Part shown: one piece after another, positions 29,310 to 37,124 of the stretch
How positions within the stretch are numbered: position 1 is the stretch's first letter
Layout of the letters: the number at the start of each line of letters is the position of its first letter
NCBI RefSeq assembly: GCF_003201565.1
Contig: NZ_QJJP01000006.1
Span: forward strand, 1 to 64,000
Length of the DNA stretch: 64,000 nt
Direction: 5' to 3'
Source: Nitrosomonas sp. Nm84
GTDB taxonomy: Bacteria; Pseudomonadota; Gammaproteobacteria; Burkholderiales; Nitrosomonadaceae
Translations under genes and position numbers: made by a program
The notes under the pieces: model-generated
The model's database searches: none
What the model was told of the DNA's origin: nothing
What the model saw: the letters and a program-made list of their open reading frames with translations, nothing else

Positions 29310-31385
29310 ATGCTTCGTATGACTTTTCAACGCTTATTACGTGGTGTCAGTGCAAATCGTGAGGCTAAGTATTGGGAACAAGGAATTTTTTCGTGGGAAA
29401 ACCTTGAACGATACTTAACCCCGCAAGACAGCCTCTTTGCAGATTATGGGCATCTTTTTGCAAAAGCAAGAACCGCTTTTGAAACCAGAGATGCCATCTA
29501 CTTCGCGAACCTCTTAGATCGACGGGAATACTATAGAATTCCCTTATCTTTTCCGGAAAAAACTCTTTTCCTGGATATCGAAACAACGGGATTAAGTCGT
29601 TATTATGATGTCATTACACTAGTTGGATGGTCTTATCAAGGAAAGTATAATAGCTTTATTTTAGGCGATGATGAGCAACCCTTAAGAACTGCTCTCGCTG
29701 ATGCTAGCGTTATTGTCACTTTTAATGGTTCAATGTTTGACCTGCCTTTTCTTCGTGAAGGTTTCACAGACTTACCGATTCCGCCCATACATATAGATCT
29801 CAGATTTCTTGCCAAAAGAGTACTCCTTTCAGGTGGACAAAAATCAATAGAAAATGAAGTTGGCTTTAAAAGACCGTCCCACTTAATTGAAATAAAAGGA
29901 GAAAGTGCACCACTTCTTTGGCATCAGTATCGCCGTGGCGATTTAGAAGCTCTCAGACTTCTTACTGAATATAACTATTGTGATATTCAAGGTATGAAGT
30001 TTATCTTTGACAAAGTTATCGCACTAATTATAAAGCAGCATAAATTGCCTGCTCATATAAGTAAAAAACTTCCCAAATTCTTCAACCGTAATGAATCTCT
30101 GCCTTCTAAAAAGGGAGCTGCTCATAAATTATTTCAGGAAATTAATTTTCCTCCCTATAAAGGCGATTCTGGGCCAAAAATTACTTACGGAAATCTTTTT
30201 ATTACAAAAGCAACTCCTTTAAGAGTAGTTGGCATTGATCTGACCGGTTCCCCAAAAAAACCGTCAGGCTGGTGCTTATTAGATGGCGCCGAAGCCTCAA
30301 CTTGCTTAATCGAAAGCGATGAAGACTTGATTTCAAATACCTTAGCAGCGCAACCACACATCGTATCTATCGACTCACCTCTTTCCTTACCGCAAGGCAG
30401 AATCTCGGTACTGGATGATGATCCAGGCAGGCACCAATACGGTATTATGAGATTTTGCGAGCGATTGCTAAAAAAAAGAGGAATCAATGTCTATCCTGCA
30501 CTTATTCCCAGCATGCAAAAACTCACCGCGAGGGGCATACGATTAGCTTCACTTTTGCGCAACAAAGGCGTGCCGGTAATCGAAAGTTATCCTGGCGCAG
30601 CACAGGATATTATGGGAATACCCCGAAAGCGCGCCAGCGTGGATATGCTTTGCGAAGGTCTCAAAGAATTTGGAATTCATGGTAGTTTTTTGAAAGAACA
30701 ACTGACGCACGATGAACTCGATGCAATTACATCTTCTATAGTAGGCACTTTTTTCTGGAGCGGAAAATTTGAAGCACTAGGTATAGAAGGCGACGAAGCA
30801 CTCATCATTCCAGACCTAGAAACGGATACAACCATCTGGAATAATAGGAAAATTATTGGAATCAGCGGCTGCATTGCTGCTGGCAAAACAACACTTGCGC
30901 GATACTTGGAAACTCAGGGCTTTTACTACACACGTTATAGTATGGTGTTGGCCGCGATGATGCGCGACCAAGGCAAGGAGCCTACCCGGTCAGCTTTACA
31001 GGAACTTGGGAATCAGATATATAACCAAATTGGACAACGCGAATTTGGCCGCAAACTTCTGGAAACCCTGCCTGATCAGGGCAGTATCGTCATTGACGGT
31101 CTTAGATTTACCGATGATCATGCATTTTGGATCGAAACATTCGGCCCGGCTTTTTATCATATTCATTTGGAAGCTCCGGTAGAATTGCGCAAAACACGAT
31201 TCGAAAATCGTGAAACTAACGAGACATCATTTGAAGAAGCAGAAGCTCACCCGGTAGAGCAACAAATTTCAATGTTATGTCCACTAGCACATGAGATAAT
31301 TTCAAACGAAGGTGAGATTCAAACTCTGTATTCGAAGGTAGAGCATTTGATTTCACATCACTTATCGAGACTTAAATGCCAGTAA
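29310..31385 (+). CDS. Three-domain protein: DEDD exonuclease / DUF429 / P-loop nucleotide kinase
   Basis: A 691-residue multidomain protein heading the purine-nucleotide operon. Residues ~75-245: RNase H-like DEDD 3'-5' exonuclease (YprB-type), with FLDIETTGLS (Asp89, Glu91), VTFNGSMFDLPFL and YNYCD (Asp225). Residues ~303-500: DUF429, a predicted RNase H-fold domain, with VVGIDLTGSP, SIDSPLSLP, ESYPG and HDELDAI. Residues ~514-690: P-loop kinase (GISGCIAAGKTTLARYL; IVIDGLRFTDDH; REFGRKLL), resembling dephospho-CoA or deoxynucleoside-monophosphate kinases. Key motifs look intact in all three. The fusion of two nuclease-like folds with a nucleotide kinase is not one I recognise. It overlaps the next gene by 10 bp. 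Base composition is clearly more AT-rich than the flanking ettA region. Confidence 0.8.
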   Translation: MLRMTFQRLLRGVSANREAKYWEQGIFSWENLERYLTPQDSLFADYGHLFAKARTAFETRDAIYFANLLDRREYYRIPLSFPEKTLFLDIETTGLSRYYDVITLVGWSYQGKYNSFILGDDEQPLRTALADASVIVTFNGSMFDLPFLREGFTDLPIPPIHIDLRFLAKRVLLSGGQKSIENEVGFKRPSHLIEIKGESAPLLWHQYRRGDLEALRLLTEYNYCDIQGMKFIFDKVIALIIKQHKLPAHISKKLPKFFNRNESLPSKKGAAHKLFQEINFPPYKGDSGPKITYGNLFITKATPLRVVGIDLTGSPKKPSGWCLLDGAEASTCLIESDEDLISNTLAAQPHIVSIDSPLSLPQGRISVLDDDPGRHQYGIMRFCERLLKKRGINVYPALIPSMQKLTARGIRLASLLRNKGVPVIESYPGAAQDIMGIPRKRASVDMLCEGLKEFGIHGSFLKEQLTHDELDAITSSIVGTFFWSGKFEALGIEGDEALIIPDLETDTTIWNNRKIIGISGCIAAGKTTLARYLETQGFYYTRYSMVLAAMMRDQGKEPTRSALQELGNQIYNQIGQREFGRKLLETLPDQGSIVIDGLRFTDDHAFWIETFGPAFYHIHLEAPVELRKTRFENRETNETSFEEAEAHPVEQQISMLCPLAHEIISNEGEIQTLYSKVEHLISHHLSRLKCQ

Positions 31386-32407
31386 CAGTTATCGTCGGCG
31401 GTCAATTTGGCTCTGAAGGAAAAGGCAAGGTAGCGCATTTCTTTGCCAGAGCAATGGGCGCATCCGTTGCAATCAGAGTCGGAGGACCGAACTCAGGCCA
31501 TACGGTAATTTCTGAAAAAGGCCCGATAATTTTCAAGCAATTACCCACGGCAGCCATATTATCCGATGTCATATGCGTTCTTCCCGCAGGAAGTTATCTC
31601 TCTCCTGCCATTCTGTTTGAAGAAATGCGGCTTGCAAACCTCGCACCTTCCCACCTTCTCATTGATCCGAACGCCGTCGTTATTACTCACGATAATCTTG
31701 AAGAAGAAAAGAATTCCAAACTTGGATCAGCGATCGGTTCAACTCTAAGCGGAACAGGCGCAGCGGTATCTGCACGGATCAACAGACTCGGGAATGTTAG
31801 GTTAGCACGCGAGGATGAAAGCCTTAAACCTTTTGTGAGACCAGTCACTCCTTTTCTTCGAGAACGGTTGAATAAAAACGAAAGGATTATCGTTGAGGGT
31901 ACGCAAGGATTTGGTCTTTCCGTGCTGCATGCTCAGGATTATCCTTTTGCGACAAGTCGGGATACCACCGCCGCCGGCTTTGTTGCCGAAGCTGGATTAA
32001 GCCCGTTGGATGTTGATGACATTATATTGGTCATCAGAGCATTTCCAATCCGAGTTGCGGGTAATTCGGGGCCGCTCCCCAACGAATTCTCCTGGAAGGA
32101 ATTAACCACTGAATCCGGCTCTAACTCACCAATAATTGAATATACATCGGTCACAAAAAATATGAGGCGGGTCGCACGATTCGATCCGGAAATCGTGCGT
32201 CAGGCGATCATGTACAACAGACCAACTCGTATCGTTTTAAATCATCTTGATTATATTGATGTAAAAAATACAGCTTTTCAGAATTACACCCCAGAAACCT
32301 TTTCTTTATTGCGACATTTTGAAGAGGAGATTGGATGTCGTATCGCGTATGCTGGATTTAGCTCTGATCATCTGATATCAATACAAGATTGTATGAAATT
32401 GGCATGA
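31376..32407 (+). CDS. PurZ-like adenylosuccinate synthetase homologue
   Basis: A 343-residue member of the PurA/PurZ family, about 90 residues shorter than bacterial PurA and similar in length to archaeal and phage forms. Family motifs: GGQFGSEGKGKVA, GPNSGHT (His42), STLSGTGAAVSARI, EGTQGFGL and TSRDTTAAG. The catalytic Asp13 of PurA (GDEGKGK) is Ser13 here. That Asp loss is the reported hallmark of phage PurZ, which uses dGMP rather than IMP and makes the N6-succinyl precursor of 2-aminoadenine. So dGMP plus Asp plus GTP/ATP to dSMP is the best guess. It overlaps the upstream gene by 10 bp and the downstream one by ATGA, so it is tightly co-translated. A diverged but ordinary PurA is the alternative. 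Confidence 0.8.
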   Translation: MPVTVIVGGQFGSEGKGKVAHFFARAMGASVAIRVGGPNSGHTVISEKGPIIFKQLPTAAILSDVICVLPAGSYLSPAILFEEMRLANLAPSHLLIDPNAVVITHDNLEEEKNSKLGSAIGSTLSGTGAAVSARINRLGNVRLAREDESLKPFVRPVTPFLRERLNKNERIIVEGTQGFGLSVLHAQDYPFATSRDTTAAGFVAEAGLSPLDVDDIILVIRAFPIRVAGNSGPLPNEFSWKELTTESGSNSPIIEYTSVTKNMRRVARFDPEIVRQAIMYNRPTRIVLNHLDYIDVKNTAFQNYTPETFSLLRHFEEEIGCRIAYAGFSSDHLISIQDCMKLA

Positions 32408-33372
32408 GTGAAAGCAAAGATTATTATAAATATGAGGTTGCAAAAGATGAAACAGAAGCTAAAGATCGCTTTAAAGAATTTTCATCCAAAGATCCTTTGC
32501 CGGAGGTACGACCTGCTCTTTTAAATTCGGGAGATATTTATGACTACGCACGCATTACGAGCATGGTATTTCCATTTGATGAAAACAATGAGAAAAAGAA
32601 GCTAAAATCAGCTTCTTATGAAATTGATTTTATGGGTGAAGTTCATTACATAAATGAAAAAACCGGTAAATCGGAATGTGAATATCTTGTGCGTCACAGA
32701 CCTTTTATCCTCAAAAAAAATTCTATAGTTTTTCTTTATATTGAAACGAAATTTTTTCTACCGGATTACATAGCAATCCGATTTAATCTAAAAATTACAC
32801 ATGTACACAGAGGATTATTACTAGGGACAGGACCATTAGTTGATCCTGGTTTTGTTGGTCGGCTATTAATACCTCTTCATAATCTGACTTCTGAAGATTA
32901 TGTTATTAAAGGAGGAGAAGGGTTAATTTGGGTTGAATTTACAAAACTATCACCTCATAGAAATTGGAGTTCTTCTGCCCGAAAGAATAGCGCTAATTAT
33001 ATTAAATTCCCTGAACGTAAAAGTGATATTCCTGTTAGAGAATATTTTTATAAAGCATCTCTCAAAGGAGAGCCAGCTAATAGCTCTATTCCCGGTGAGA
33101 TAAAAAAAACAAGAGATGATTTTAAGAAATATAAAACATGGACTTTAGGTGGCGGTATAGTTCTTTTTGTTAGTATTTTGAGTGTTGTATTACCCTCTGT
33201 GTCTTTAATTAAAGATGCCTTTGAAAAACTAGATGAAGCTCGTAATCTTGAGACAAGTATGCGCAAGGAGCTCAATAATTCAAAACAAAAAATTGAATCT
33301 TTAGAGATACAAATTGAATCTCTTACTGAATTAATGAAAAAAACAGAAAGAAATTTCAATGATAATCAATAG
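32404..33372 (+). CDS. Catalytically dead dCTP-deaminase-fold protein with membrane helix and coiled coil
   Basis: 322 residues from ATG 32404, which overlaps the PurZ-like stop as ATGA; a TTG 15 bp earlier is also open. Residues ~35-185 follow the dCTP deaminase/dUTPase trimer fold: ASYEIDFMGEV, FILKKNSIVFLYIETKFFLPDYIAIRF, GPLVDPGFVGRLLIPLHN and IKGGEGLIWVEF. In Dcd the matching strand reads VLEFYN with catalytic Glu138; here it is LIPLHN with Pro157. The RSSLAR active-site segment is also lost (KITHVH). So deamination is unlikely and nucleotide binding plausible. One transmembrane helix (~247-269) and a coiled coil (~272-318) follow. The layout suggests a membrane-tethered nucleotide sensor or effector. 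Confidence 0.75.
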   Translation: MSESKDYYKYEVAKDETEAKDRFKEFSSKDPLPEVRPALLNSGDIYDYARITSMVFPFDENNEKKKLKSASYEIDFMGEVHYINEKTGKSECEYLVRHRPFILKKNSIVFLYIETKFFLPDYIAIRFNLKITHVHRGLLLGTGPLVDPGFVGRLLIPLHNLTSEDYVIKGGEGLIWVEFTKLSPHRNWSSSARKNSANYIKFPERKSDIPVREYFYKASLKGEPANSSIPGEIKKTRDDFKKYKTWTLGGGIVLFVSILSVVLPSVSLIKDAFEKLDEARNLETSMRKELNNSKQKIESLEIQIESLTELMKKTERNFNDNQ

Positions 33373-34027
33373 AGGTATATTTAATCACATAACAATGAGT
33401 CATCAGACTCATCGCATTGAATTATGCGGAGGTATCGCCTCAGGAAAAACTACCCTTGCTAATTTATTAGGAAGATTAGGTGTCAACCCAATTCTGGAAA
33501 GTTTTCAAGCCAATCCCTTCTGGCGCGCTTTTTATGCCGATCCCATCGGCACAGCTTTTGAAACAGAAATAACGTTTCTTCTGCAACATTATCATCAAAT
33601 CAAAACAGCAAGGAAAAATGGAAACACCATAGTAACCGATTTCTCCATATACCTTGATCTTGCCTATGCACATGTCACGCTCCCGCAAGATAAACGAGAA
33701 ATTTTTCTTTCTGTTTACCGGGAAGTGGAAAAAGAACTAGGCGCGCCCACTTTACTTATCCACCTTCAATGCGATCCAGAAATAGAATTAAAACGAATTC
33801 GAGAACGAGGAAGGGATGTCGAGAATTCGATAACCGTTGAATATTTACAACAGATAAATACCCAACTAGAGAAAATTCTCAATGAAAAAGCACATCTTAA
33901 AAAACTACTTGTTATTAATAGCAGTTTGCTTGATTTTGCGCACGAGGAAGACATAAAACAATCGGTACTCGATCAAATCAGCGCCAACCTCTCTTTGGAA
34001 ACATCCAAATACGAAAAAATCTATTGA
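33359..34027 (+). CDS. Deoxynucleoside kinase (dGK/dAK-like)
   Basis: 222 residues; an internal ATG (33395) could shorten it by 12. It is a member of the dNK family: P-loop CGGIASGKTTLANLLG, FLLQHYHQIKTA, TDFSIYLDLAYAHVTLPQ, and the lid and recognition region RIRERGRDVENSITVEYLQQIN, closest in pattern to bacterial deoxyguanosine/deoxyadenosine kinases. It would make dGMP or dAMP from deoxynucleosides using NTP. dGMP is the substrate proposed for the PurZ-like enzyme two genes upstream. It is the last gene of the operon, overlapping the preceding stop by 14 bp and converging on the pseudouridine synthase gene. Confidence 0.82.
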   Translation: MIINRGIFNHITMSHQTHRIELCGGIASGKTTLANLLGRLGVNPILESFQANPFWRAFYADPIGTAFETEITFLLQHYHQIKTARKNGNTIVTDFSIYLDLAYAHVTLPQDKREIFLSVYREVEKELGAPTLLIHLQCDPEIELKRIRERGRDVENSITVEYLQQINTQLEKILNEKAHLKKLLVINSSLLDFAHEEDIKQSVLDQISANLSLETSKYEKIY

Positions 34028-34045
34028 AATTAGCCAACAACTATT

Positions 34046-34777
34046 TCAGAAAACCTCACCATCCTCCAGATAGCGCCATTGACCTTCAGGCAAATTGCCC
34101 AGTTTGACTTTGCCGATACGCACTCGTTTCAAGCCGGTCACTCTCAGATTAACCAGTTCGCACATGCGGCGGATCTGGCGCTTTTTACCTTCCTGCAGGA
34201 TAAAGCGCAGTTGATCCTGATTTTGCCAGCTCACCTGCGCCGATTTTAACGCCTGACCGTCCAGACTCAACCCATGATTCAGCAGTGCCAGTTTTGCAGG
34301 CGGCAGAGCGCCCTCGACCCGCACCAGATATTCTTTTTCAATCGTAGAATTCTCACCGATTAACTGCTTGGCAATCCGGCCGTCCTGCGTAAAAATCAGC
34401 AAACCTTGCGAATCGATATCCAGCCGCCCGGCTGGGGCGAGATTTCTCAAATGTACGGGCTGAAAACGCTTGACCGACTGCTTAGGAATAAACTGGTTTT
34501 CCGGTTTGATCAGCACCACAGCGGGTTGGTAACCCGGTTCCGGCTGCCCTGAAACATAGCCCACCGGTTTATTCAGCAAAATGGTAACCAGCTGCGTTTG
34601 CTGTGCTTGCGCCGCTTTGTTCAATTTGATTTTCTGCGTGGGATAAATTTTAGTGCCCAGTTCGGAAATCTGCTCGCCATCGACAAACACCCAACCCAGC
34701 TCAATATAGCGATCCGCCTCACGGCGCGAACAGATGCCTTGTTCGGACATCAATTTGGATAAGCGGATTTTTTCCAT
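34046..34777 (-). CDS. RsuA/RluB/E/F-family pseudouridine synthase
   Basis: A 243-residue rRNA pseudouridine synthase. An N-terminal S4 RNA-binding domain ([30 protein letters not shown]) is followed by the catalytic domain with [18 protein letters not shown], whose Asp is the catalytic residue, then [11 protein letters not shown] and [13 protein letters not shown]. The large-subunit RluE/RluF branch is most likely; exact target uridine cannot be read. It is convergent with the nucleotide operon. Confidence 0.9.
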   Translation of the reverse strand: MEKIRLSKLMSEQGICSRREADRYIELGWVFVDGEQISELGTKIYPTQKIKLNKAAQAQQTQLVTILLNKPVGYVSGQPEPGYQPAVVLIKPENQFIPKQSVKRFQPVHLRNLAPAGRLDIDSQGLLIFTQDGRIAKQLIGENSTIEKEYLVRVEGALPPAKLALLNHGLSLDGQALKSAQVSWQNQDQLRFILQEGKKRQIRRMCELVNLRVTGLKRVRIGKVKLGNLPEGQWRYLEDGEVF

Positions 34778-34880
34778 GAGGCGCTATAATGAGAGAAGTA
34801 GAAAGGATGAATGCAAAGTTAGTTGCTTATTATAAAGCCAATTGCTCTATCATTTTTAATAACTATCAAAGGGTAATATT

Positions 34881-35333
34881 ATGGAAACGACCGCAGCAAT
34901 ACTGGAAAAAGCGCGCCAGCGCGCTGACGAAATGGAGCTTCCTTACAAAGGTGCATTGCTCCCGATGGAGGCTTACCGAATTTTACAAGAATCTGCGCAA
35001 GCACAATTGGTCGATGTACGTTCGCACGCTGAATTGGATTGGGTTGGGCGCATTCCGGGCGCAATAGAAATTGAATTACGGGCATACCCTGGCATGCAGC
35101 CCAATCCGGATTTTCTCGATCAACTGGTCAAACAAGTTGATAAAACATCCCCCGCTCTATTTATTTGTCGCAGCGGTTCACGCTCGAATCAGGCGGCGAT
35201 AATGGCCACCCAGACCGGTTTTACCGACTGCTATAACATTCTTGAAGGCTTTGAAGGCGATAGAGATGAACAGGGGCATCGCGGTAAAGCTTCCGGTTGG
35301 AAAGCGGCTGAATTGCCGTGGGTGCAGAGTTGA
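34881..35333 (+). CDS. Rhodanese-like sulfurtransferase
   Basis: 150 residues, a single rhodanese domain. AQLVDVRSHAELDWVGRIPGAIEIE and the active-site loop FICRSGSRSNQAA with nucleophilic Cys are intact. The C-terminus SGWKAAELPWVQS is typical of small bacterial rhodaneses. It is cytoplasmic, and the sulfur acceptor is unknown. A related 3' fragment occurs at about 37040-37098. Confidence 0.9.
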   Translation: METTAAILEKARQRADEMELPYKGALLPMEAYRILQESAQAQLVDVRSHAELDWVGRIPGAIEIELRAYPGMQPNPDFLDQLVKQVDKTSPALFICRSGSRSNQAAIMATQTGFTDCYNILEGFEGDRDEQGHRGKASGWKAAELPWVQS

Positions 35334-35434
35334 GGGCGAGTATTATTACTACTGGCTTCAAAAAACCGGAAGATTAAAATCCGGATTTACCGTATCAATG
35401 GGCATCAGTTATCGCAACTGTGCAAGAGAGGTGG

Positions 35435-35572
35435 CTGCCTATCTGCGTTGCCGCTACGGCGCTAAAAACAGGCTCAGAATGCTCATTGATTACGCATAAA
35501 CTGCGCTTCTTTGCCTGTTTTTACCTGGTATCGGCTGTCTCGAAAACGTTTTTCAACGGTCTGTTAAATTTC
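35435..35572. repeat. Dispersed ~140-bp element, copy B (inverted)
   Basis: The reverse complement starts ACCGTTGAAAAACG, TTTTCGAGACAGCCGATACC and contains CGCAGTTTATGCGTAATCAATG and GCCGTAGCGGCAACG, closely matching copy A at 6893-7040. It sits between the rhodanese gene and the 3' end of the RTX gene and ends 6 bp before that stop codon. One terminal arm (GTTTTTCAACGG) is clear; the other is degraded. Confidence 0.75.
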
Positions 35573-35578
35573 CTGAAA

Positions 35579-36910
35579 CTAGTTCGCGAAAATAAAATCG
35601 TCTAACCCTAGCGTTGTGCCGACAACCTTGATAGCCATATCAACATCGCCACTGCCGTTGCCATCGTAATCGACTTCGACAAGCTGCGTTACGCCATCGC
35701 TGGTTACGCGAATTTCCGTGATACCCGTCCCTGTGAACGCGCTATTACCGATGAAAGCGCGTGTCGCCGTTATAAGCCAAGATTGCAAGCTGATGACATC
35801 TTCAGCGCCGTCGAAATCGAGAATTTGATCGGGGGCCGTGACCTTGGATTCAACCTCGCCCGAGAAGGTAAATACATCTGCGCCAGCTCCACCTGACAAC
35901 AGGTCATTACCCCAAGACCCGGTGAGGCGATCATCTCCCGCACCACCTGTAAGCATATCATTGCCGAAACCACCCCGAAGCGCGTCGTTGCCATTCCCGC
36001 CATCCAAACTATCACCGGCAGTATCAACCGGGTCGCTGAACAGTGAATCGTTGCCATCGCTTCCAAACAGGCTATCACTGCCTTTGCTGGCATGCATCCA
36101 GTTATCGCCGTCAGTGCCAATAATCGTATCGTTAAAGTTGGAACCATAAATTTGTTCGATATTCAGAATCGTATCGATTCCAGCGCCTTTCGTGTCTTGT
36201 GCTCCAGTTAACCGCAGATCAACCTGAACACCTTGAGTTGCCCCTAAATTGCGATAATCAACCGTGTCGATGCCAATTCCGCCATTCACGACATCATTTC
36301 CGATTGCTCCATTGTCAGAAACAATCCTGTCATTTCCGATACCACCGTTCAGATTATCGTTACCACTTCCACCTTCGATAACGTCATGACCATCGCCGCC
36401 ATTCAAGCTATCACTACCGTCGCCGCCTGAAAGAAGATCGGCGACATTTGAGCCGATAATCGTATCGTTGAACTTGGTACCCGTAATATTCTCGACATTG
36501 ATAATCGTATCCTTGCCCGCACCACGCGTATCTTGTACGGTAGTGATCCGCAGATCGACACGCACACCGCGAGTGGCCCCTGATAAGCCATAATCAACGG
36601 TATCGATGCCATCGCCGCCGTCAATATAATCATTGCCAATCAACCCGCTATCAGGACGAAGGAGATCATCTCCGGCGCCACCGAGCAGCCGGTCGTTGCC
36701 TGAACCGCCATCAAGCAAATCATTACCGCCAAGACCGTATAACGCATCTTTGCCCGTACCGCCGATCAGCGTATCGTTGCCATCGAGCCCCGTAATCGTG
36801 TCGTCGCCCGCCAAACCATCAATCAAGTCACCCAGCAAATATTGTGCGTTGATGATGTCGTTTCCAGACGTTCCAAATGTAAATGTAGTCGCCTTTGCAT
36901 TAATTGTCAT
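35579..36910 (-). CDS. RTX (hemolysin-type) calcium-binding repeat protein
   Basis: 443 residues from the Met of MTINAKAT; the frame is open to 36928. Many GGxGxDxLx nonapeptides (GGTGKDALYGLGGNDLLDGG, GGAGDDLL, GGDGSDSLNGG) form calcium-binding parallel beta-rolls. Two longer modules repeat: GNDYIDGGDGIDTVDYGLSG...VRVDLR and GNDVVNGGIGIDTVDYRNLG...VQVDLR, each followed by a D-T-x-G-A-G segment and a FNDTIIG-type motif, so internal duplication is evident. The tail (ADVFTFSGEVES...DQILDFDGAEDVISL, ending DDFIFAN) resembles type I secretion signals. No signal peptide and no adjacent type I transporter genes. Effector or surface-layer role unknown. Confidence 0.88.
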   Translation of the reverse strand: MTINAKATTFTFGTSGNDIINAQYLLGDLIDGLAGDDTITGLDGNDTLIGGTGKDALYGLGGNDLLDGGSGNDRLLGGAGDDLLRPDSGLIGNDYIDGGDGIDTVDYGLSGATRGVRVDLRITTVQDTRGAGKDTIINVENITGTKFNDTIIGSNVADLLSGGDGSDSLNGGDGHDVIEGGSGNDNLNGGIGNDRIVSDNGAIGNDVVNGGIGIDTVDYRNLGATQGVQVDLRLTGAQDTKGAGIDTILNIEQIYGSNFNDTIIGTDGDNWMHASKGSDSLFGSDGNDSLFSDPVDTAGDSLDGGNGNDALRGGFGNDMLTGGAGDDRLTGSWGNDLLSGGAGADVFTFSGEVESKVTAPDQILDFDGAEDVISLQSWLITATRAFIGNSAFTGTGITEIRVTSDGVTQLVEVDYDGNGSGDVDMAIKVVGTTLGLDDFIFAN

Positions 36911-37039
36911 TTTCAGCTCTCTCAACAAATCATAAAAATATATTATGTTAATTATTAATTATTCAGTCAACGAATTTGTATGAATATTGCTGATTATTTT
37001 TTTGTAAGCTATCGGGAATTTTAATTGGGAATGAACAAA

Positions 37040-37098
37040 ACCATCGGAGAAACCTCCGGCTGGAAAGCCGGCGGGATTGCCGTGGGCGTAGAGTTAAG
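37040..37098 (+). pseudogene. Possible rhodanese 3'-end scar
   Basis: About 55 bp (AACCTCCGGCTGGAAAGCC ... ATTGCCGTGGG) resemble the last codons of the rhodanese gene at 35281-35333 (SGWKA...PWVQS), roughly three quarters identical, out of frame and without the rest of a domain. The two lie on either side of the RTX gene. The remainder of 36911-37124 shows nothing else recognisable. Confidence 0.4.
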
Positions 37099-37124
37099 AA
37101 TATTGATAATCGCTTTGGAAATTA

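Noticed and set aside
35636-36900. Periodic Gly/Asp-coding repeats looked at as a possible CRISPR array
   Set aside because: The period is 27 bp and matches RTX nonapeptide codons in one long frame; there are no spacers.
37040-37098. Rhodanese-like match considered as a target-site duplication
   Set aside because: Too diverged (about three quarters identical) and too long for a direct transposition footprint; kept only as a possible scar.
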